A stretch of 64,000 nt of DNA. Source: JAHELQ01 sp965603365. GTDB taxonomy: Bacteria > Acidobacteriota > Aminicenantia > UBA2199. The stretch lies in NCBI GenBank assembly GCA_965603365.1, contig CBFDCR010000013.1, forward strand, positions 21,490 through 85,489, read 5' to 3'. Positions 59,028 to 64,000 of this stretch are shown one piece after another (position 1 is the first letter of the stretch; the number at the start of each line of letters is the position of its first letter). Both the position numbers and the translations under genes were made by a program. Below the pieces are notes generated by a model. That model was not told the DNA's origin, did no database searches, and worked only from the letters and a program-made list of their open reading frames with translations.

Positions 59028-60551
59028 TTAGGGTTGGGGGGCTAAGCCCATTTTGTCGAGGATGTGGAGCAGTGCTTCGTCGGCCGATTGACGCTGGGCT
59101 TCTGCCTGTTGGAGGAGGGAAACCGCTTCTTCCAGGGGCAGCACCGCCTCTCCCCCCTCCTGACTCACATACCGGGAAGGACTCAAATTGCAGTCGTTTT
59201 TAACCGCCTCTGCCTTGCCGATAATCGTACTAATACCCGCCGCCTCCTGCCAGCCAAGGTAAATATCCCCAATCCGCCGGATACTCTCGTCGTCCAGGTA
59301 GTTCTTGGGCCGTCCCTTCTTGAACAACCGTGAGCCGTTGATCAGCAGGATCTCGTTTTTGTGGGCCTTGTCCTTGTTGATTACCAGGATGATCCCCGGC
59401 GCCGACGTATTGTAAAACATGTTTTCCGGCAGCAGTATCACCATCTCCACCAGGTCCCGCTCCACGAAAGCCCGGCGGATATCCCGCTCCCGGTTCTTAC
59501 TCGTATTGCCGCTGCCCCGCGACACCGCACCCGTATCCAGCACCACCGCCATCCTGCCCCGCCGGTTCAGGCACTTGTACATGTGCTGCACCCAGGCCCA
59601 GTCCGCGGAACCGGAAGGAGGATAGCCAAACTCGAAGCGGTCAAAGGTATCGTTCTCAAACACCTGCTCGTTAAATTTCTGGTTCCACATGGGATTGGCG
59701 GTCACCCGGTCGAATTGCCTCAAAGAGCCGTCCGGCCGGGTCGTGCGGGGATTCACCATGGTGTTTCCCAGGTAGATCTCCGCCTCCATGTCGTGGATAA
59801 ACATGTTCATCCGGGCCATGGCATAGGTAGGGGGCTGGGTCTCCTGGCCGTAAAACCGCAGCGGTGCCGGGCCCCTGTCATCCCGGTACTTTTCGTTGAA
59901 ACGCAGTTGGGACTTGATCAGCAGCCCCCCTGAACCGGCGCAGGGATCGTAAATCTCCATGTTGGGCTCCGGGTCCAGGATGCGGGCCATGAGTATGGCC
60001 ACTTCACGGGGGGTGTAAAACTCCCCGGCACTCTGGCCCGAACCTTCGGCAAATTTCCGCAGCAGGTACTCATAGGCCCGGCCCAGGATATCCGGCTCCA
60101 CATCCTCGATACCCAGCCGGTACCGGCCCAGGATGTCCACCAGGGTCTTGAGTTTATCGTCATCGATCTCCCGCTGGCCGGAGGTGGTGGCGTTAAAATC
60201 CACACTGTCGATCACCCCCTGCAATTTTTCATTCTCCCGGGCAATGTCACGCATCGCGCCGGTGAGATACTCCCCTACATTGACGGCCTGGCGGGCGATC
60301 TCCCCCCAGCGGGTGTGGGGGGGCAGGTAAAAGCGCACCAGGGAGGGGTCCTCTGCCAGCAGCGCCTCCGCCGTTGCCTTATCGCCGTAATCGGCAGCCA
60401 GCTCCTGCACCTCGTCTTCAAATACATCGGAGAGTCTCTTGATAAAGATCAGGGGCAGTATGTAGTCCTTGTATTTGGGGGCATCGATATCGCCCCTGAT
60501 CCTGCAAGCCGCTTCCCACAACCAGTTCTCTAAGGTCTTTAATTCCAGCAT
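59028..60551 (-). CDS. hsdM: Type I restriction enzyme DNA methyltransferase subunit M
   Basis: A 507-residue N6-adenine methylase. The N-terminal helical domain (LENWLWEAACRIRGDIDAPK) is followed by the SAM motif EIYDPCAGSGGLLIKSQLRF (about 199-218). The catalytic motif, normally NPPF, reads NPMW here (RVTANPMWNQKF), a variant seen in some HsdM proteins. GEFYTPREVAILMARIL is also conserved. First gene of the operon, behind a strong promoter. Confidence 0.94.
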   Translation of the reverse strand: MLELKTLENWLWEAACRIRGDIDAPKYKDYILPLIFIKRLSDVFEDEVQELAADYGDKATAEALLAEDPSLVRFYLPPHTRWGEIARQAVNVGEYLTGAMRDIARENEKLQGVIDSVDFNATTSGQREIDDDKLKTLVDILGRYRLGIEDVEPDILGRAYEYLLRKFAEGSGQSAGEFYTPREVAILMARILDPEPNMEIYDPCAGSGGLLIKSQLRFNEKYRDDRGPAPLRFYGQETQPPTYAMARMNMFIHDMEAEIYLGNTMVNPRTTRPDGSLRQFDRVTANPMWNQKFNEQVFENDTFDRFEFGYPPSGSADWAWVQHMYKCLNRRGRMAVVLDTGAVSRGSGNTSKNRERDIRRAFVERDLVEMVILLPENMFYNTSAPGIILVINKDKAHKNEILLINGSRLFKKGRPKNYLDDESIRRIGDIYLGWQEAAGISTIIGKAEAVKNDCNLSPSRYVSQEGGEAVLPLEEAVSLLQQAEAQRQSADEALLHILDKMGLAPQP

Positions 60552-60584
60552 CTACATCTCTTTTACATTTTATTGTGATACTCC

Positions 60585-60613
60585 ATCATAAATAATCCCC
60601 TCCCCTTTGTCAA
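60585..60613 (-). promoter_or_regulatory. Promoter of the hsdMSR operon
   Basis: On the minus strand a perfect TTGACA (60608-60613), a 17-bp spacer and TATGAT (60585-60590), about 34 bp before the hsdM ATG. The 21-bp palindromic repeat array begins 23 bp further upstream. Confidence 0.65.
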
Positions 60614-60635
60614 GAAAAATTATCGCCCGACCCCG

Positions 60636-60910
60636 CGACCTCAACATTTGACCTCGTAACCTCAACAATTGAGCGTGCGACCTCAACCATTGAGGTCATG
60701 ACCTCAACATTTGAGCTCGTGAGTTCAACGATTGAGCTTGAGACCTCAACAATTGAGCGTGCGACCTCAAACTTTGAGCTCGTGAGCTGAACATTTGAGC
60801 TCGTGAGATCAAACTTTGAGCGTGCAACCTCAAAGTTTGAGCTTGCGACCTGAATATTTGAGGTCTCAACCTGAATTGTTCAGGGTTGAATGGGAAATGT
60901 TGAGGGTTCA
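60636..60910. repeat. 21-bp tandem repeat array with palindromic cores, about 13 units
   Basis: Units of exactly 21 bp (consensus near CGACCTCAACATTTGAGCGTG), each centred on a short palindrome of the form TCAA-N3-TTGA. The last units are degenerate and overlap the 3' end of the SBBP gene on the minus strand. The array lies between that gene and the hsdM promoter. No ribosome binding site supports the open frame through it. Confidence 0.85.
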
Positions 60911-63609
60911 AATTGAAGGGTTGGGGGCGATTTTTTGGTGGAGGAGGTTCTGAGGGGCTTTTCGGTTGAGGTGCCGATGATTTCTCCTTCGGCGTTGAAT
61001 GCCGTTACCCGATAGGTATAAGTCCGGCTGCGTTCCAGTTGGATGTCGTGGCAGGTGTGCATGCTGCCTTGAAATTCTTCGGCTTCGATCTCCTTGATGG
61101 CTGTGTAGTTTCCGCCCTCTTCCTTGCGGTAGACCACGTATTTGTCTACGGCGATGCCGCCGGGATTTTCCATTGCTATGTCTATTTTAGCGTAGGCCTT
61201 CCTGATCAGCCAGGCCCGCTCCTGGTGAAGCGCAACCTGAAGAATCAGCACCAGGTTTTGAACCTGGAGGGCAATCTCATCTTCGGCCTGCTGGCCGCTG
61301 GTATCGGCGGCATTGACCTTGATTTTGTGTGAACCGTTGGTGTAGGTATGGGTTGGCCAATCGTACTGGTAGGGGGCGTCGTGATCGGTGTGTTTCAGTT
61401 GCCCATCGATGGTGAAATTTACATTTTCGATACCCACATCATCCTCCGCCTCCACCTGGACGTCCACGGCCCCACTGACAACTGCATGATCTCCCGGCGA
61501 TGTAATCTTAACTGTCGGCGGATCATCATAAATCATTTTGGCAATGAAAAAATCACTCCCACCGGCATTATGAGCCTGGAGAGGATTCTTGGTGGGAAAA
61601 TCAACGGAGTATGTATGTCCAGCCACGTAAATCTCACCCAGTGGACTCAGGACAAAAGAGTTACCACCACACATATCATCGCCCGATCCTCCCAGTAAGT
61701 TTGAAAAAATAAGATCATTTCCGGCGCTATTTATTTTTACGACGAAGATATCCTTTCCGCCGCCAGCTTTTTCTTGATTATGATTTTTTACAGGAAAATT
61801 TGAAGAATCGGTATATCCTCTTAAATAAACCTCTCCCTCATGACCAACTGCAATACCTAAACAATTGTCAAAGCCGTTCCCCCCCAGGTAACTTGAATAA
61901 ATGAGGGCATTCCCCGCTGGATTTAACTTAGAAACGAACGCGTCACGCAGTCCCCCGAAATTGTTTTGAATGCCATTTTTTGTTGGAAAATTGGCAGACT
62001 CCGTACTCCCGGTAATATAGATCGATCCATCCTGACCACGGCTGATAGAATATGCTGCATCATAATAACTACCTCCCAGGTAAGTCGAAAACACAAGCTG
62101 TGTCCCCGATGCATCCATTTTAAATACCAGGGCATCGTCCCCTCCCATATACTGACTCTGGATCGGGTTTTGCATGGGAAAATTATTAGACCGTGTTTTC
62201 CCTGCCACATAAACCGCACCCTCAGCGTCCAGTACGAGGTTGGAACCGGTGTCATACGTGTTACCTCCCAAATATGTAGAGTAAATTAGGGCACTTCCAT
62301 CTGGATTCATTTTTGTTACGAAGACATCCCCTCCACCATGATATAAACCAATCGGATTCTTTAATGGGAAACCGCCCCAGGCCAATCCGGTCACATAGAT
62401 ATAACCGGCTTCATCCACGGCTATACCCTTACCGGAATCAAAATAATATCCTCCCAAATAGGTGGAAAAAACAAATGAATCACCCGAAGGGGCCAGCTTC
62501 ACCACAAAAGCATCGGAATCCCCATCATTCCAGTTTTGAAATGCTTTCCAGGTGGGAAAATCGGTTGAATAGGTAAAACCTGTCACATAAGCTGCTCCTT
62601 GAGTATCCACGGCAATTACGTGCCCAGTCTCCTGTTCTGATCCCCCTATATAGGTAGAATAAATCAGGCTGAGTCCGTCAGGGGCTAATTTGCATACAAA
62701 ACAATCCTCTCCGCCAGAGTAACTGTCACTGATCGGATTTGAGGTGGGAAAGTCATAGGAATTGGTACAGCCAGTTGCATAAACGGCTCCATCCAGGCCC
62801 AAAGCAAGATTAATGATTCTATCATCTTTGCCAGAACCTCCCAGGTAGGTGGAATAGATCAGGACCAGGGGGTCGATGATGAGGGTATGATGTGGGTCAT
62901 ACTGTTTGAGTCTAAATCCGTAGGTGTTTTTGGATACTTTCTGGAAGACCGCCTCCACCGGGACTGTTTGGCCGGCTATGTTCTGGTAACTGACGGGCTT
63001 GCGGTGCATCAATTGGCCAAACCGGGTCTCGATGAGCAAGTTGCCTTGCTGGTCGAGGCGGCTGCCCTTTACATTTTTGTATTGAAACCGAATCTCTCCC
63101 GGGTCTCCACCGGGTTTTACCACCCAATCATACTCGATCTGTCTCTCCACCCCGTAGATCTTTAGGTCGATGTGGGGATACAGATCCCGATAACAGACCT
63201 CCCTTGACGTGGGAATATTGGTGCGCCAGGCGGATGGATCGCTGCCCATGAGGTAGTTGACCTTATTTTTAGATTGATCCAGCGGGACAATCACCGCCTC
63301 TTTGTCGGCACCGGGAAATACCAGTCGAGACACGTCCCGCTTACCGGCGGAGGTCTTTATACCGGCCGCCGGGTCCCGGTCTCCGATACGGTCAAACACC
63401 AGTCCCTCCGCCGTAATCCACAGCGTATATCCAGTTGTCCGGGCATAAAACAACGCTCTCTGGTTGACCTGGCCCTGATTGGGCACAAAATAGAGGGGGA
63501 TCTGGCCGTAACCCTTTGACAGTCTAAGACGATCCGCTCCCTCTATCTGCATCAACGCTAAACCGAGTATCCCTATACTCACCCATAAAAAAATCTTCCT
63601 CACTCTCAT
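60880..63609 (-). CDS. Secreted SBBP-repeat beta-propeller protein with Ig-like and FnIII-like domains
   Basis: A 909-residue protein from the ATG at 63609 (AAGGAGAG just upstream; signal peptide KIFLWVSIGILGLALMQIEG). The N-terminal domain (FVPNQGQVNQRALFYARTTG) is common in SBBP proteins. About nine SBBP repeats follow (pattern YSTYLGGSGxDxxxxIAVDxxGxxYVTGxTxSxxFPT), then a bacterial Ig-like domain (PPTVKITSPGDHAVVSGAVD) and an FnIII-like domain (YVVYRKEEGGNYTAIKEIEA). It is predicted to be surface-located or secreted, with binding rather than enzymatic function. The last residues (FEPSTFPIQP) are encoded by the repeat array. Confidence 0.8.
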   Translation of the reverse strand: MRVRKIFLWVSIGILGLALMQIEGADRLRLSKGYGQIPLYFVPNQGQVNQRALFYARTTGYTLWITAEGLVFDRIGDRDPAAGIKTSAGKRDVSRLVFPGADKEAVIVPLDQSKNKVNYLMGSDPSAWRTNIPTSREVCYRDLYPHIDLKIYGVERQIEYDWVVKPGGDPGEIRFQYKNVKGSRLDQQGNLLIETRFGQLMHRKPVSYQNIAGQTVPVEAVFQKVSKNTYGFRLKQYDPHHTLIIDPLVLIYSTYLGGSGKDDRIINLALGLDGAVYATGCTNSYDFPTSNPISDSYSGGEDCFVCKLAPDGLSLIYSTYIGGSEQETGHVIAVDTQGAAYVTGFTYSTDFPTWKAFQNWNDGDSDAFVVKLAPSGDSFVFSTYLGGYYFDSGKGIAVDEAGYIYVTGLAWGGFPLKNPIGLYHGGGDVFVTKMNPDGSALIYSTYLGGNTYDTGSNLVLDAEGAVYVAGKTRSNNFPMQNPIQSQYMGGDDALVFKMDASGTQLVFSTYLGGSYYDAAYSISRGQDGSIYITGSTESANFPTKNGIQNNFGGLRDAFVSKLNPAGNALIYSSYLGGNGFDNCLGIAVGHEGEVYLRGYTDSSNFPVKNHNQEKAGGGKDIFVVKINSAGNDLIFSNLLGGSGDDMCGGNSFVLSPLGEIYVAGHTYSVDFPTKNPLQAHNAGGSDFFIAKMIYDDPPTVKITSPGDHAVVSGAVDVQVEAEDDVGIENVNFTIDGQLKHTDHDAPYQYDWPTHTYTNGSHKIKVNAADTSGQQAEDEIALQVQNLVLILQVALHQERAWLIRKAYAKIDIAMENPGGIAVDKYVVYRKEEGGNYTAIKEIEAEEFQGSMHTCHDIQLERSRTYTYRVTAFNAEGEIIGTSTEKPLRTSSTKKSPPTLQFEPSTFPIQP

Positions 63610-63780
63610 CGTGCTCTCCTTATTTCTCCATTTATTTTGCTTCTCGTCATGTCCTCTATGTATGCCATACTGACATGACACAACAATAAAAGCAACATCC
63701 CTGCCAGATTTGACAATCCTGAAAGAGGCCCATTTAGTCGAGGTTTTAAGTCATTTGATCCCTATCGGTGCAGCAGGAAT

Positions 63781-63817
63781 ATAACCCCCGGTTTATATTA
63801 TATAAACAACGGGTTAT
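63781..63817. repeat. Imperfect palindrome
   Basis: Outer arms ATAACCC / GGGTTAT and inner arms GTTTATA / TATAAAC around a three-base centre. It lies in the gene-free 63610-64000 stretch upstream of the SBBP gene and could be an operator or a transcription-end hairpin. Confidence 0.5.
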
Positions 63818-63915
63818 ATATTTGAAAATAATGTTGCTGGTAGTGATTGTGGGGGAATTTTGGAGCGCAGAGTTTTTTTATTTTTTTTGAATTGAGGGTT
63901 TAGGGATTGTTATGG

Positions 63916-63960
63916 TGGGGGTTTTGGGGATGGAGGGGTGGGGGAAGGTTGGGGGAGGGG
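63916..63960 (+). other. G-rich tract with G-quadruplex potential
   Basis: At least five runs of four to five G within 45 bp (GGGGG, GGGG, GGGG, GGGGG, GGGGG, GGGG), separated by short spacers, immediately upstream of a strong promoter. Confidence 0.5.
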
Positions 63961-63962
63961 TG

Positions 63963-63991
63963 TTGACATGTTGGTTTAGTTTATGTAATAT
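63963..63991 (+). promoter_or_regulatory. Promoter reading out of the window
   Basis: A perfect TTGACA (63963-63968), a 17-bp spacer and TAATAT (63986-63991). The predicted start is within a few bases of the window end, so the gene it serves lies outside. Confidence 0.6.
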
Positions 63992-64000
63992 CGGAGATTA

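Noticed and set aside
2367..60910. CRISPR array
   Set aside because: Both arrays have contiguous 21-bp units without unique spacers, and no cas genes are present. No other repeat-spacer pattern was seen.
60696..60911. Minus-strand ORF with AQSLRS-like repeats
   Set aside because: It is the translation of the second 21-bp array, without a ribosome binding site, overlapping the SBBP gene end.

Overview
Organism. This is a bacterial chromosome segment, most likely from the Acidobacteriota/Aminicenantes neighbourhood. The clues are a GWxTD-type lipoprotein, tandem DUF507 genes, secreted NHL/SBBP beta-propeller and PEGA proteins, a caspase-like protease, and the coexistence of complete RNF and NQR operons. 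No rRNA or phylogenetic marker search was possible, so the phylum is an inference.

Layout. 1-3.9 kb: three toxin-antitoxin loci (PemK/MazF-type; a RelB/ParE-like pair whose toxin is cut off by a 21-bp tandem repeat array; UPF0175 + DUF3368), plus an M20 (YgeY-like) hydrolase. 3.9-9.9 kb: a secreted GH36-like glycosidase, a GMC-like oxidoreductase with a small partner, and an ATPase_2/DUF234 protein. 9.9-15.3 kb (minus): rnfBCDGEA preceded by a RseC-like gene. 15.5-25.9 kb: an apparently A+T-richer island holding a complete four-gene BREX type 4 phage-defence operon (brxP, brxC, pglZ, brxL), bordered by a radC remnant and a broken beta-propeller gene. 26.0-31.3 kb: a compact cluster of a DUF4384-like protein, a secreted caspase-TPR-PEGA protein and two related TPR/NHL proteins, one frameshifted. 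31.4-35.7 kb: an NtrC-type regulator, its histidine kinase, and a photolyase. 35.7-39.3 kb: a two-P-loop ATPase with a broken 3' end, the GWxTD lipoprotein, and a DHH phosphoesterase. 39.3-43.0 kb (minus): rplM-rpsI-rpsB-tsf-pyrH-frr. 43.1-50.8 kb: two DUF507 genes, then nqrABCDEF-apbE. 50.8-54.0 kb: tRNA-Arg(ACG) followed by a tyrosine-integrase module. 54.1-60.6 kb (minus): an Rpn-family remnant and a type I restriction-modification operon hsdM-hsdS-hsdR plus a small YgjP-like metallopeptidase. 60.6-63.6 kb: a second 21-bp repeat array and a secreted SBBP-repeat protein. The last 390 bp hold a palindrome, a G-rich tract and a promoter leading out of the window.

How the genes work together. 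RNF and NQR are both cation-pumping flavoprotein complexes, and the ApbE flavin transferase closing the nqr operon can flavinylate both (all four expected Thr motifs are visible). BREX-4 and the type I RM system are two independent DNA-defence layers; together with the TA loci, integrase module and remnants they mark accessory DNA.

A sequence-wide pattern: many genes have a sigma70-like promoter with a 17-bp spacer, and in eight cases the -10 box ends only 6-10 nt before the ATG, which implies leaderless transcripts.
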